DNA of 64,000 nt from Candidatus Aminicenantota bacterium (GCA_017999365.1 JAGNLW010000001.1:1000239-1064238), one strand, 5' to 3'; shown: positions 41,629 to 51,552, numbered from the stretch's first letter. Made by a program: numbers and translations. The notes: generated by a model not told the origin, from the sequence alone.

Positions 41629-43984
41629 ACGTGCGCATCCTCGAGATCCCGACGATCCCTCCCAACCCGAACAGCAGATTGGCCCCCCACGCCCCCAAGA
41701 ACGGGCTTAGGACCCCCGCGGCGCCGAGGCTGCGGCAAAGGGCGAACGTCCCCCAGTAGGCCATGGCCAAGGCCAGGCTGAGGCCGAGGCCGACGAGCGT
41801 CCCTTTGCGGCCCATGCGGAAGCCGAACGGGACGGCCAGCAGCGACATGATCAGGCTGACGAAGGGCAAGGCGATCTTGCCGGCCAGGGCCGCCCGCAGC
41901 CGGACGGCCGGGAAGCCCATGGCCCGGACGTCGGCGACGTAGCGCCCGAGCTCGCCATACGTCATCCGTAGAGGCTCCCGCCAGGGCGTCCGGAAGACGG
42001 CGATGTCGCCGGTCACGTCGAGCCGGCCGGCCTCCGACCGCGACAAGGCCGGGCCGGGCCCGGCGCCGTAACGCCGGGTCCAGCCGTTCCGATAGACGAG
42101 CGCGTTCCCATCGAACGAGGCCGACTCGGCGAAGGTCCGGCTGACGAGGACCTCGCGCCCCGGCCCCGGCGGCTCCCGGCCCTCCCCGGGCTCCGGGAGA
42201 AAGCCGGTCTCGAGGACGGAGAGACGGCCGAAGGTCGACGCGCGGGGCTCGAAATAATCGAAATGGTAGATCCGGGCGCCGTACCGCCCGAGGACCCAGT
42301 TCCGGTTGAGATAGCTGGAGCGCCGCGGCGGCATGTCGTAGAGGTCGTTCCAAGCCGCCTCGGCCCGGAGGCGCGAGGCGGGAACGACGCGCTCCTGGAC
42401 GAGGAACGCGATCGCGCTCGCGGCCGCGGCCAGGGCCAGGACCGGGAGGACGGTCCGGTAGACGCTGACGCCGCAGGCCTTCAGGGCCGTGGCTTCGTTC
42501 GTCCGGGCCAGGAGGCCGAGGGCCAGGAGCGCCGCCGCGAGGACGGCCACGGGCAGGAGGAAGGGCAGGAGTTCGGGCAGCTTGGCCAGCGCGTAGCGGG
42601 CGGCGAGCCCGACGGGTTTGCCGGCGTAGCGGACCTCGTCCCAGGTCTCGAGGAACGTGAACAGGAAGGCCGCGGCGGACAGGGCCGCGAGAACGAAAGC
42701 CAGGAGAACAAGGAACTTCCGGGAGATATAGCGGTCGAGGAGGCCGGGAAAGCGGAAGGCCGGAAAACGGGACCTCGCGCGGCCGCCGTCGACCGCGGCC
42801 GGGCGCGATGGGGCCTCCGCCGTTTCCCGGGCGGCCGCCGGCCGCGGCGGGCGTCCGCGGGGGCCGGAGATCCGGCGTCGCAAGAGGAGCCAGACGGCCG
42901 CGACGGTGAGCAGGAGGTTCGGGCCCCACATGCCCGCCGGCGCGGACAGGCGCCCGTCCATGGCCGCCCTCTCGCCGGCCGTGATCAGGACGTAATAGAC
43001 GAGGACGAGGGCCAAGCCCAGGGAGAAGCCGCCCATGCGTCCGGCCCGGCCGGCCATGACCCCGAGGGGCAGCCCGAGCAGGGCAAAGACCAGGCAGGCG
43101 GCCGCCAGGGCGAACTTCTTGTGGATCTCGATCCGGTGGGCCCTGACCTGCCGGACCGCGTCCCCCGCCGCCGGTGGGGTGGCCTTCAGGGCCTCGAGAT
43201 CGCGCGTCAGCTCGCCGATGTCCTTTTCCCGGACCCTCTTCGCCGTGGCCAGGGAAGGGAACATCCCGGCGACGTCGATCTCCTCCTCCAGGCGGTCGAA
43301 CGCGGTCACGGTGTCATCTCCCGGCGAGGCCAGCGGACCGGAATAGGAGGTGCCGCCGGTGAGCTCCAGGATGGCCCGCCTCTCCTCCGGGAACAGGCGG
43401 ATCCGCCCCGAACGGGCCATGAGGAACCGCGGATTCTCCGGGTCCCGGCCCATGGACGCGAAGACGTCGCGCCAAGTCCCGTCGGGGTCGACATCCCGCA
43501 CCAGGAAGACCAGGCCGGGGAAGGTCTCGTTGAACTCGCGCGGCTCGACGTCGAGCTGAACGCGGGCGACGACCGATCCCGTCATGGCCCGGACCCAGGC
43601 GCCGTTGGCCCGGGGCGCGAGGATGAGGGCGAGGGGCAGGGTCGAGATCATGCCGGCCAGGCCGAAGACCGCGATCGGCCGGGCCAGCCCGCCCGGCCCG
43701 ACGCCGAGCGACCGGAAGGCGACGATCTCGGAGTCGGCCGAGAACCGGGCCAGCCCGCCCAGGACGCCCAAGAGGACGGCCATCGGCAGGGCGAAGACCA
43801 GGATCGAGGGGATGAGGAGGCCGAAGAGGCGCAGGGCCGCGAGGAGCGGCACGCCCTTGGCGATGAACAGGTCGGCCAGGAGCAGGGCTTCGTTCATCAG
43901 CAGGACGAAGGAAACGAGGAGAAGGCCGACGAGGAACGGCGGCACGACCTCCCGCAGGACGTACCGGTCGATGAGGCGGACCAT
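41627..43984 (-). CDS. lptFG: Fused LptF-LptG lipopolysaccharide-export permease
   Basis: 785 residues, about twice one LptF or LptG. The first half begins LIDRYVLREVVPPFLVGLLLVSF, has three helices, a periplasmic beta-jellyroll-like region (VARVQLDVEPREFNETFPGLVFLV) and three more helices ending near 370. After a Pro/Arg/Ala-rich linker (~370-412) the second half restarts with LLDRYISRKFLVLLAFVLAAL and repeats the plan (VLVSRTFAESASFDGNALVYRNG, then LPFVSLIMSLLAVPFGFRMGRKG). The two subunits normally form the LptB2FG transmembrane core; here one chain supplies both. A single transcription unit opposite DUF151; lptB and lptC are not in the window. Confidence 0.92.
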   Translation of the reverse strand: MVRLIDRYVLREVVPPFLVGLLLVSFVLLMNEALLLADLFIAKGVPLLAALRLFGLLIPSILVFALPMAVLLGVLGGLARFSADSEIVAFRSLGVGPGGLARPIAVFGLAGMISTLPLALILAPRANGAWVRAMTGSVVARVQLDVEPREFNETFPGLVFLVRDVDPDGTWRDVFASMGRDPENPRFLMARSGRIRLFPEERRAILELTGGTSYSGPLASPGDDTVTAFDRLEEEIDVAGMFPSLATAKRVREKDIGELTRDLEALKATPPAAGDAVRQVRAHRIEIHKKFALAAACLVFALLGLPLGVMAGRAGRMGGFSLGLALVLVYYVLITAGERAAMDGRLSAPAGMWGPNLLLTVAAVWLLLRRRISGPRGRPPRPAAARETAEAPSRPAAVDGGRARSRFPAFRFPGLLDRYISRKFLVLLAFVLAALSAAAFLFTFLETWDEVRYAGKPVGLAARYALAKLPELLPFLLPVAVLAAALLALGLLARTNEATALKACGVSVYRTVLPVLALAAAASAIAFLVQERVVPASRLRAEAAWNDLYDMPPRRSSYLNRNWVLGRYGARIYHFDYFEPRASTFGRLSVLETGFLPEPGEGREPPGPGREVLVSRTFAESASFDGNALVYRNGWTRRYGAGPGPALSRSEAGRLDVTGDIAVFRTPWREPLRMTYGELGRYVADVRAMGFPAVRLRAALAGKIALPFVSLIMSLLAVPFGFRMGRKGTLVGLGLSLALAMAYWGTFALCRSLGAAGVLSPFLGAWGANLLFGLGGIVGISRMRT

Positions 43985-44003
43985 CGGACGTGACTATAAC
44001 ATA

Positions 44004-44036
44004 AAAAAAGCCCCGGGCGGGAGGCCGCCCGGGGCT
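44004..44036 (-). terminator. Terminator of groESL
   Basis: On the minus strand a G+C-rich stem (AGCCCCGGGCGG/CCGCCCGGGGCT) followed by seven T, downstream of the groEL stop and just before the lptFG start. Confidence 0.9.
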
Positions 44037-44062
44037 GGCGATGCGTGGCGCGCGGGGCGCGA

Positions 44063-45679
<1,617 letters not shown>

Positions 45680-45697
45680 GGTGTCTCCTTCTGCTCC

Positions 45698-45988
45698 TTA
45701 CTTCTCGATGACGGCGAGGATCTCTTCCTCGCGGACGATGACGTGCTCGACGTTGTCGATCGTCACTTCGGTGCCGCTGTACTTGCCGATGAGGACGCGG
45801 TCGCCCTTCTTGACCGCCAGGGCGATCGTCTTGCCCTCGTCGTTGACCCGCCCCTTGCCGGCCTCGATGACCTCGGCCTCCTGGGGCTTCTCCTTGGCCG
45901 TGTCCGGGATGATGATCCCGCCTCTCTTGACTTCCTGTTCCTCGAGCCGCTTGAGGAGCACTCGGTCGTACAGAGGATGAACTTTCAT
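45698..45988 (-). CDS. groS: Co-chaperonin GroES
   Basis: 96 residues: [43 protein letters not shown] is the complete family N-terminal half with the mobile loop ([11 protein letters not shown]), and the C-terminal [14 protein letters not shown] is intact. It caps GroEL. AAGGAGG lies 6 nt before the ATG. First gene of the heat-shock operon under a sigma-70 promoter overlapped by CIRCE. Confidence 0.98.
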   Translation of the reverse strand: MKVHPLYDRVLLKRLEEQEVKRGGIIIPDTAKEKPQEAEVIEAGKGRVNDEGKTIALAVKKGDRVLIGKYSGTEVTIDNVEHVIVREEEILAVIEK

Positions 45989-46015
45989 GGGTACCTCCTT
46001 GGGTTTACCTAAAAT

Positions 46016-46042
46016 TTAGCAGTCACAAAATGTGAGTGCTAA
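46016..46042. promoter_or_regulatory. CIRCE operator of groESL
   Basis: TTAGCAGTC, a 9-nt spacer, GAGTGCTAA: one mismatch from the HrcA-binding consensus (TTAGCACTC-N9-GAGTGCTAA). It sits just downstream of and touching the -10 box. hrcA itself is not in the window. Confidence 0.95.
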
Positions 46043-46070
46043 TAATACAAAAATCGGGCCCGTTTGTCAA
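46042..46070 (-). promoter_or_regulatory. sigma-70 promoter of groESL
   Basis: TTGACA (46065-46070), a 17-nt spacer and TATTAT (46042-46047), with CIRCE covering the start-site region. Confidence 0.92.
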
Positions 46071-46111
46071 GGGGTAATTTCGAAAATATTGGCAGTCTTG
46101 AGCGTTGACTG

Positions 46112-46348
46112 CTAATATCTTTTCTTGATCTTGAGGACCTTGATCCGGTTGTGGAGGGTGTTGCGGTGGATGCCGAGGGAGCGGGCCATCTTGGTCTGGT
46201 TCCCTTCGTGCTTGCGGGCCGTCTGCTCGTAGAAGATCTTCTCGAACTCGCGCAGGGCGTCCTTGAGGCTGATCTCCTTGTCGACCATGTCCCGGACGAT
46301 GAGCTCCATCCGCTGGTGGAGATTGAGGTCGCTAGATCTCTTGTCCAT
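46112..46348 (-). CDS. Small Fis-type helix-turn-helix protein
   Basis: 78 residues. The C-terminal half is a Fis/NtrC-type HTH: NQTKMARSLGIHRNTLHNRIKVLKIKKRY. The N-terminal half is helical (LHQRMELIVRDMVDKEISLKDALREFEKIFYEQ) and probably dimerises. There is no sigma-54 activator (AAA+) domain, so it acts as a stand-alone DNA-binding protein. It overlaps the cvpA 3' end by 17 nt and ends the purC-PHP-cvpA run. The same HTH type occurs on sigma-54 activators; whether it acts on the sigma-54 promoter at 28178 is unknown. Confidence 0.85.
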   Translation of the reverse strand: MDKRSSDLNLHQRMELIVRDMVDKEISLKDALREFEKIFYEQTARKHEGNQTKMARSLGIHRNTLHNRIKVLKIKKRY

Positions 46349-46862
46349 GTTTCCCTCCGCTCTCGCGGATCCTTTTGTACGAGGAGTTGAACCGGGCCCG
46401 CAGGTCCTGCGGGATCATGTTGACGACGGCCCGGGCCACGCCCAGGCAGGCCGGGGCCACGGCCGAGGTCTCCAGGGCCGGCTTGGCGACCTCGAAGGAG
46501 ACCAGGGCGAAGACGATGATGCCGCAGATGAGGACGGCCTTGAGAAAGCCGAAGACGGCCCCGAACAGCCGGTTGGCGAAGGCCAGCGGCCCTTTCATGG
46601 CCTTGGTCAGGAGGTGGCCGGCGACGGCCCCGGCGATCATGACCAGCACGAACAGCAGCAGGAAGCCGAGGAAGTTGCTGAGCAGGCGGTTGTGGATGAA
46701 GGTCTCGAAGAGCCCGGCCGTCCGCTCGTAATAGAAGCTGGCCAGGACGAGGCCCGCGACGACCGCGACCAGGCCGATGACCTGTTTGACGAAGCCCTTG
46801 AAGATGCCCACGACGGCCGTCACGACCATGATGGTCACGAGCAGGATGTCGAGCCAGTTCAT
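46332..46862 (-). CDS. CvpA family inner-membrane protein
   Basis: 176 residues. Starts MNWLDILLVTIMVVTAVVGIFKG with the family's Asp-containing first helix and Gly-Phe turn, then three further helices (VIGLVAVVAGLVLASFYY, FLGFLLLFVLVMIAGAVAGHLL, KAVLICGIIVFALVSF). CvpA proteins are linked to envelope stability and, in Escherichia coli, colicin V export; the exact function is unsettled. The ATG overlaps the PHP-gene stop by 4 nt, and the gene overlaps the Fis-like gene. Confidence 0.88.
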   Translation of the reverse strand: MNWLDILLVTIMVVTAVVGIFKGFVKQVIGLVAVVAGLVLASFYYERTAGLFETFIHNRLLSNFLGFLLLFVLVMIAGAVAGHLLTKAMKGPLAFANRLFGAVFGFLKAVLICGIIVFALVSFEVAKPALETSAVAPACLGVARAVVNMIPQDLRARFNSSYKRIRESGGKHGQEI

Positions 46863-47749
46863 CTCGCGCCTCCCCGTCTCTCCCGCAGCCGCTCGACCAT
46901 GCCGTAGTCCCCCTCGGCCAGGGCGCCGAAGGCGACGTGGGGCTTGATCCGGCCGTGGAAATCCGAACCGGCCGTGGCCACGAGATCGAGCTCCGCGGCC
47001 AGCCGGCGGTAGGACCCCGTCTGCTCGGCCGTGTGGTAGAACGTGTAGACCTCCATCCCGGCCAGGCCGTGCTCCCGGAGGACCCTGGCGTCCTCGGCCG
47101 TCGTCCTCTGGAAGTAGGCCCCGGGGTGGGACAGCACCGGCGCGCCCCCCGTCTCGGGGGCCGCCGCCAGGACGTCGAGCAGGGCCACGAACCGCTTGGG
47201 GACCCAGGCGGGCCGGCCCTCGGCGAAGTAATCCTTGTAGAACATGTAGGGCGCGAAGGGGCGGTTCTCCGGCCGGCGGAAGGCCTCCAGGGCCGGGTGG
47301 CCGGCGTTGGCCTCGCTGTCGAGGAGGATCTGGGCGATCTTGACGCCGAGGGGCGGCACGCCGTTGGACTTGGCCTCGACCTCCTCGACGGTCAGGGCGA
47401 AGCCGAGGCCGCGGAGCTTCCCGATCCGCTCCCGCGTCTCGTCCATGCGGCAGGCCGTCTGGCGCTCGATGATGCCGGCCAGGGCCGGGCTCGTCCAGTC
47501 GACGAAGGGCAGCAAGAGATGGAACTCGCGGCCGTCGAACAGGGTCGTCACCTCGATGCCGGGGATGACCTCGACGCCCGCCGCCCGGCCCAGCTCGACG
47601 GCCTCGGGATAGGCGGCCACAGTGTCGTGGTCGGCGATGGAGAAGGCCCTCAGGCCGCGCTCCGCCGCGAAGCCGACCAGCTCGGCCGGCGCAAAGTCCC
47701 CGTCCGAGCTCAGGTTCGAGTGGACGTGGAAGTCGACCCGTCCGCTCAT
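46859..47749 (-). CDS. PHP-domain metal-dependent phosphoesterase
   Basis: 296 residues. PHP motifs: VDFHVHSNLSSDGDFAPAELV, FSIADHDTVAAYPEA, EVIPGIEVTT, PVLSHPGAYFQR, and ATAGSDFHG. This matches the TrpH/YciV-like group, which includes 3',5'-nucleoside bisphosphate phosphatases and 5'-3' exonucleases acting on RNA ends. No signal peptide. The ATG at 47749 overlaps the purC stop (ATGA), so the gene is coupled to purC; the link to purine synthesis is unclear. Confidence 0.88.
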   Translation of the reverse strand: MSGRVDFHVHSNLSSDGDFAPAELVGFAAERGLRAFSIADHDTVAAYPEAVELGRAAGVEVIPGIEVTTLFDGREFHLLLPFVDWTSPALAGIIERQTACRMDETRERIGKLRGLGFALTVEEVEAKSNGVPPLGVKIAQILLDSEANAGHPALEAFRRPENRPFAPYMFYKDYFAEGRPAWVPKRFVALLDVLAAAPETGGAPVLSHPGAYFQRTTAEDARVLREHGLAGMEVYTFYHTAEQTGSYRRLAAELDLVATAGSDFHGRIKPHVAFGALAEGDYGMVERLRERRGGAR

Positions 47750-48639
47750 GCGATGTCGTCGAGCCCGGTCAGGAGCTTGTAGATCTCGAGGTATTTCTGG
47801 GACGTCTTGGCGACGATGTCCGGGGGCAGGTCCGGCGGCGGGGTGTTCTTGTCCCAGCTCGTCGTCTCGAGGTAATCGCGGACGAACTGCTTGTCCAGGC
47901 TGGGCTGGGACTTGCCGGGCTCGTACAGGGCCAGCGGCCAGAAGCGCGAGGAATCGGGGGTGAAGATCTCGTCGATGAGGACGATCTCGTCGCCGTCGCA
48001 GCCGAACTCGAACTTCGTGTCGGCGATGATGATGCCCTTGGAGACGGCGTAAAGGGCGGCCTTCTGGTAGAGCTCCAGGCTGGCCTTGCGGATCTTGCCG
48101 GCCAGCTCGGCGCCGATCTCCTTCTCGACGTCCTTGAAGGAGATGTTGACGTCGTGGCCGTGCTCGGCCTTGGTCGAGGGCGTGAAGATGGGCTCGGGCA
48201 GGCGGTCGGACTCCTTGAGCCCCTTGGGGATCTTGAGGCCGCAGATCTTGCCCGTCGTCTTGTACTCCTTCCAGCCGGAGCCGGAGAGATAGCCGCGGAC
48301 GACGCACTCGACGGGAATGACCTTGGTCCTCTTGACCAGCATCGAGCGCTTGGCCAGGATGTCGGCGAAGGGGGCCAGGGCGGCCGGGAACTCCTTGGTC
48401 TCGGTGGCCAGAAGGTGGTTGGGCAGGACCAGGCCGACGAAGTCGAACCAGAACTTCGACAGCTGGGTCAGGACTTTGCCTTTATAGGGGATGAGCGAGG
48501 GCAGGACCCAGTCGAAGGCCGAGACCCGGTCCGTGGCGACGATGAGGAGCTTGTCGCCGACCTCGAAGACGTTGCGGACCTTGCCTTTCTTGTGGAGAGG
48601 CAGACCGGTCAGTTCGATGTCGCCGATGGGGTTTTCCAT
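47746..48639 (-). CDS. purC: Phosphoribosylaminoimidazole-succinocarboxamide synthase
   Basis: 297 residues. Ligates aspartate to CAIR with ATP, giving SAICAR in purine synthesis. Motifs: KKGKVRNVFEVGDKLLIVATDRVSAFDWVLPSLIPYKGKVL at the N-terminus, VECVVRGYLSGSGWKEY, FTPSTKAEHGHDVNIS, IIADTKFEFG and VLIDEIFTPDSSRFWP. The yeast/plant-type C-terminal extension (SLDKQFVRDYLETTSWDKN) is present. GAAGGAG lies 5 nt before the ATG. Its promoter lies in the tail of pgeF. Confidence 0.97.
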   Translation of the reverse strand: MENPIGDIELTGLPLHKKGKVRNVFEVGDKLLIVATDRVSAFDWVLPSLIPYKGKVLTQLSKFWFDFVGLVLPNHLLATETKEFPAALAPFADILAKRSMLVKRTKVIPVECVVRGYLSGSGWKEYKTTGKICGLKIPKGLKESDRLPEPIFTPSTKAEHGHDVNISFKDVEKEIGAELAGKIRKASLELYQKAALYAVSKGIIIADTKFEFGCDGDEIVLIDEIFTPDSSRFWPLALYEPGKSQPSLDKQFVRDYLETTSWDKNTPPPDLPPDIVAKTSQKYLEIYKLLTGLDDIA

Positions 48640-48663
48640 GGATTCTCCTTCTGGAACCCGTCA

Positions 48664-48692
48664 AGGATAGCCAAATCGTTTTCAAAAAGCAA
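48664..48692 (-). promoter_or_regulatory. Promoter of purC
   Basis: TTGCTT (48687-48692), a 17-nt spacer and TATCCT (48664-48669) on the minus strand, inside the end of pgeF. Confidence 0.45.
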
Positions 48693-49419
48693 ATGGGCCG
48701 AGGCCGATGAAATTGACCATCCGGCGGGGGTCGGCGGGATTGCGACGGTAGGACAGGAGGCGCGGTTCGCAGTGTGCACAGGCCGGCCCGGCGGGAACGA
48801 TCCGGGCCCGGCCGAAGCCCAGGCGCTCGAGGAGCCAGGCGTTGGCTCCGCGGAGGTCGAGGATGTACTTGGGCCTAAGGAGGGGGACATGTACCTCCGG
48901 TACGTGTCCCCGGATCGCGAAGACCGCCTCGGGAAAGCCCGCCTCGAGGTAGGCCTCGCGGACCTCGGCGCCGACCTCGTAGCAAGCGGCGCCGATGCAG
49001 GGGCCGAGGGCGGCCGTAAGGTCGGCCGGTTTCGAGCCGTAGGCCTCCCCCATGGCCCGGACGGCCTTCTCCAGGATGCGCTTCGCGGTGCCGCGCCAGC
49101 CGCAATGGACGGCGGCCACCGCCCGACGCTCGGCGTCGAGGAGCAGGACGGGCAGGCAATCGGCCGTGCGGATGACGAGCAGGAGGCCCGGGACGTCCGT
49201 CATCAGGGCGTCGCCCTCGGGCTTGGCGGCGGGCGGGCCGTCCAGACGGACGACGGCGTCGCCGTGGACCTGGCGCATGACGACCGGGGTCATGCCCTTG
49301 GCGGCGGCGAAGGCCGCGAAGTCCTCCTCGCTCCAGCGCCCGTCGCCGAAGCCGTGGACGAGGCCGGGGACGGCGAGCCAGCGGGGCACGGTGAGGAAGG
49401 GGCTCTTGCTTTCGAACAC
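48682..49419 (-). CDS. pgeF: Laccase-domain protein, YfiH/PgeF family, with a REP insertion
   Basis: About 245 residues. Catalytic residues are intact: MRQVHGDAV, RTADCLPVLL and VAAVHCGWRGTAKRILE. The C-terminal region has CAHCEPRLLSYRRNPADPRRMVNFIGL. Family members act as purine nucleoside phosphorylases/adenosine deaminases or edit peptidoglycan precursors. Between AGFPEAVFAI and KYILDLRGANAW the peptide RGHVPEVHVPLLRP is encoded by a complete 29-bp REP element in frame (copy 9). The GTG at 49419 is taken as start because a promoter ends 9 nt before it and HGF follows at residue 22; the frame is open further upstream (ATG 49509). Confidence 0.85.
   Translation of the reverse strand: MFESKSPFLTVPRWLAVPGLVHGFGDGRWSEEDFAAFAAAKGMTPVVMRQVHGDAVVRLDGPPAAKPEGDALMTDVPGLLLVIRTADCLPVLLLDAERRAVAAVHCGWRGTAKRILEKAVRAMGEAYGSKPADLTAALGPCIGAACYEVGAEVREAYLEAGFPEAVFAIRGHVPEVHVPLLRPKYILDLRGANAWLLERLGFGRARIVPAGPACAHCEPRLLSYRRNPADPRRMVNFIGLGPFAF
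48883..48911. repeat. 29-bp REP-like palindrome, copy 9, inside pgeF
   Basis: Arms GGGGACATGTACC and GGTACGTGTCCCC around TCC. It is read in frame and adds roughly ten residues to the product. Confidence 0.93.
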
Positions 49420-49428
49420 GGCCCCCCA

Positions 49429-49457
49429 CTCATACCAGAAAGCCGGGGCCCGCTCAA
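49429..49457 (-). promoter_or_regulatory. Promoter of pgeF (leaderless)
   Basis: TTGAGC (49452-49457), a 17-nt spacer and TATGAG (49429-49434) on the minus strand, 9 nt before the GTG start. Confidence 0.45.
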
Positions 49458-49502
49458 GGTGCCGCCCAAGTATCCGGACGCGGCCGGAGGGCCGGCGGCG
49501 GC

Positions 49503-49531
49503 TTGTCATTTGGGGCCCGTCTCCGTATGAT
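49503..49531 (+). promoter_or_regulatory. Promoter of the P1 peptidase gene
   Basis: TTGTCA (49503-49508), a 17-nt spacer and TATGAT (49526-49531). Confidence 0.5.
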
Positions 49532-49540
49532 GAGGGGACC

Positions 49541-50728
49541 ATGACGTTCAAGGACAGAGCCATGACCGTCCCCGTTCTCGCAGGCTTCGCTTTCGCCCTC
49601 GCCGCCCTGGCGGGCGCCGCCGCGTTCGCGGCCGGGTCCGCCGCCGCGCCGGCCGGACCCGAGCGCCCCCGGGCCCGCGAATTCGGTCTCGTCGTCGGCG
49701 TCCTCGCTCCCGGCCCGCTCAATGCCATCACCGACGTCGCCGGGGTGGCCGTCGGACAGGTGACGCTCGTCGAGGGACGGGATGTCCGCACCGGGGTCAC
49801 GGCCATTCTCCCCCACGGCGGCAACCTCTTCCAGGACAAGGTCCCGGCCGGGATCTCGGTCGCGAACGGCTACGGCAAGCTCACGGGCGTCACGCAGGTC
49901 ATGGAGCTCGGCACGCTCGAGACGCCCGTCGTCCTGACCAACACCCTGAGCGTCCCGGCCGCGGCCGGCGCCGTCGTCGAGTGGACGCTGGGCCTTCCCG
50001 GCAACGAGCGCGTTCCATCGGTCAACCCCGTCGTCGGCGAGACCAACGACGGCTGGCTCAACGACATCCGCGGCCGGCATGTCACCGCGGCCCACGTTCT
50101 CGAGGCCATCCGCGGCGCCAAGGGCGGGCCGGTCGAGGAGGGCGCCGTCGGGGCGGGCACGGGCACGACCTGCTTCGACTACAAGGGCGGCATCGGGACG
50201 GCCTCGCGCCGCCTGCCCGAGGCCCGCGGCGGCTACACGGTCGGGGTCCTCGTCCAGACGAATTTCGGCGGGGTCCTGACCCTTCGCGGCGTGCCGTTCG
50301 ACAAACGTGATGCCGGCTCGGGGGCCGGCGGAGCGGGCGGCGCCGCCCCCAATCCCGGCGGCGACGGCTCCTGCATGATCGTCGTGGCCACCGACGCTCC
50401 CCTCGACGCCCGCAACCTCGAGCGCCTGGCCAAGCGGGCGCTCATCGGCATCGGCCGGACCGGCGGCTACTTCTCGAACGGCAGCGGCGACTACGCCGTG
50501 GCCTTCTCGACCGCGGCCTCCGTCCGCGTCCCCCATCGCTCCGAGGGCCCGACCCGGACGCTCACCGTGCTGAGGGACGACGCCGTCTCGCCGCTCTTCC
50601 AGGCCGCGGCCGAAGCGGCCGAAGAAGCCATCCTCAACTCCCTCTTCAAGGCCGTCCGCGCCGAGGGCAAGGACGGGCATGTCGCCGAGGCCCTGCCCCT
50701 CGACCGGGTCCGGGAGTTCCTCAAGTGA
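49541..50728 (+). CDS. Exported P1-family peptidase (DmpA/BapA-type aminopeptidase)
   Basis: 395 residues, signal peptide (VPVLAGFAFALAALAGAAAFAAG). Motifs: GPLNAITDVAGVAVGQVTL, the oxyanion segment NTLSVPAAAGAVVEW, GETNDGWLNDIRGRHVTA, and the self-cleavage site GGDGS-CMIVVATDAPLD with Ser277 as the predicted N-terminal nucleophile of the beta chain. The family cleaves N-terminal D-, L- or beta-amino acids from peptides after autoprocessing. Two ATGs are possible (49541, 49562); the first keeps the positive n-region. The stop overlaps the next gene's GTG. Confidence 0.9.
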   Translation: MTFKDRAMTVPVLAGFAFALAALAGAAAFAAGSAAAPAGPERPRAREFGLVVGVLAPGPLNAITDVAGVAVGQVTLVEGRDVRTGVTAILPHGGNLFQDKVPAGISVANGYGKLTGVTQVMELGTLETPVVLTNTLSVPAAAGAVVEWTLGLPGNERVPSVNPVVGETNDGWLNDIRGRHVTAAHVLEAIRGAKGGPVEEGAVGAGTGTTCFDYKGGIGTASRRLPEARGGYTVGVLVQTNFGGVLTLRGVPFDKRDAGSGAGGAGGAAPNPGGDGSCMIVVATDAPLDARNLERLAKRALIGIGRTGGYFSNGSGDYAVAFSTAASVRVPHRSEGPTRTLTVLRDDAVSPLFQAAAEAAEEAILNSLFKAVRAEGKDGHVAEALPLDRVREFLK

Positions 50729-51447
50729 GCCGGAGAAGGCTCAAGACGATCGGCGTCCTGGGCGGCATGGGCCCCGAAGCCGGGGCCGCTTTCCTCGAAC
50801 GGATCGTCCGCGAGACCGTCGCGGCCCGCGACCAGGACCATCCGCCGGTCGTCCTCTACAGCCTGCCCCAGGTCCCGGACCGGACGGCGGCCATCCTCCA
50901 CGGCGGCGAGGACCCGGTGCCGGCCCTCCGGCGCGGGCTGGCGGTCCTCGAGCGCGCCGGGGCGGATCTCGCCGTCATTTCGTGCGTCTCCGCCCATCAC
51001 TTCCTGCCCCGGCTCGCTCCCCGGTCGCCCCTGCCGTTCATCAGCCTGATCGACGAGACCGTCGCGGCCGCGAGAACGATGAAGCCCGTCCCCCGGTCCA
51101 TCGGGCTCCTGGCCACGGACGGGACCGTCCGGTCGGGGATCTTCGCCCGGGCCTTCGAGGCCGCCGGGATCGCCGTGCTCACGCCTCCTTCCCGCGAGCA
51201 GGCCCGGCTGATGACGGCCATTTACGGCAAACAAGGCATCAAGGCCGGTTTCAGTCGGGGCCCGGCCCGAGAGGCCGTTTTGGCCGTCGCCCGGGGGCTC
51301 GTCCGCCGGGGGGCCGGGGCGGTCGTCGCCGGCTGCACCGAGGTCCCCCTGGTCCTCGAGGCGGCCGACCTGGCCGTGCCCCTGATCGACCCCATGACCG
51401 CCGGGGCCCGGGCGGCCGTCCGCCGCTCCGGCGCCGTCCTCCGCTGA
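50725..51447 (+). CDS. Aspartate/glutamate racemase family protein
   Basis: 240 residues. Starts LKTIGVLGGMGPEAGAAFLERIV, the family signature. The two catalytic cysteines are in VISCVSAHHFLP (the usual Cys-Asn-Thr-Ala-His is Cys-Val-Ser-Ala-His) and VVAGCTEVPLVLE. It interconverts D and L acidic amino acids or a related substrate. The GTG start lies within GTGA and overlaps the P1 peptidase stop, so the two are coupled. A pairing of a D-amino-acid-acting peptidase and a racemase is biochemically plausible (inference). Confidence 0.9.
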   Translation: MSRRRLKTIGVLGGMGPEAGAAFLERIVRETVAARDQDHPPVVLYSLPQVPDRTAAILHGGEDPVPALRRGLAVLERAGADLAVISCVSAHHFLPRLAPRSPLPFISLIDETVAAARTMKPVPRSIGLLATDGTVRSGIFARAFEAAGIAVLTPPSREQARLMTAIYGKQGIKAGFSRGPAREAVLAVARGLVRRGAGAVVAGCTEVPLVLEAADLAVPLIDPMTAGARAAVRRSGAVLR

Positions 51448-51486
51448 ATGGGGACATTCCCCCGGAAACGGCCCCATTTCCCCGAT

Positions 51487-51515
51487 TTGACTTTGCCGGG
51501 GGAATCCGGTATAAA
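51487..51515 (+). promoter_or_regulatory. sigma-70 promoter of rpsU
   Basis: TTGACT (51487-51492), a 17-nt spacer and TATAAA (51510-51515). The spacer contains GGGGGAATCCG as in the ppdK promoter. Confidence 0.8.
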
Positions 51516-51552
51516 TCGGCGGTACTTTTCCCCTGTGAGGAGGTGAAAGTTC

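Noticed and set aside
46112..46348. Annotating the Fis-type protein as Fis itself or as an NtrC-like activator
   Set aside because: It shares only the HTH type; there is no AAA+ domain, and the N-terminal half does not match Fis.
51450..51480. A further REP-like element before rpsU (GGGGACATT ... CCCC)
   Set aside because: Only the outer GGGGACA resembles the family; the GTACC/GGTAC core is absent and the pairing is poor.
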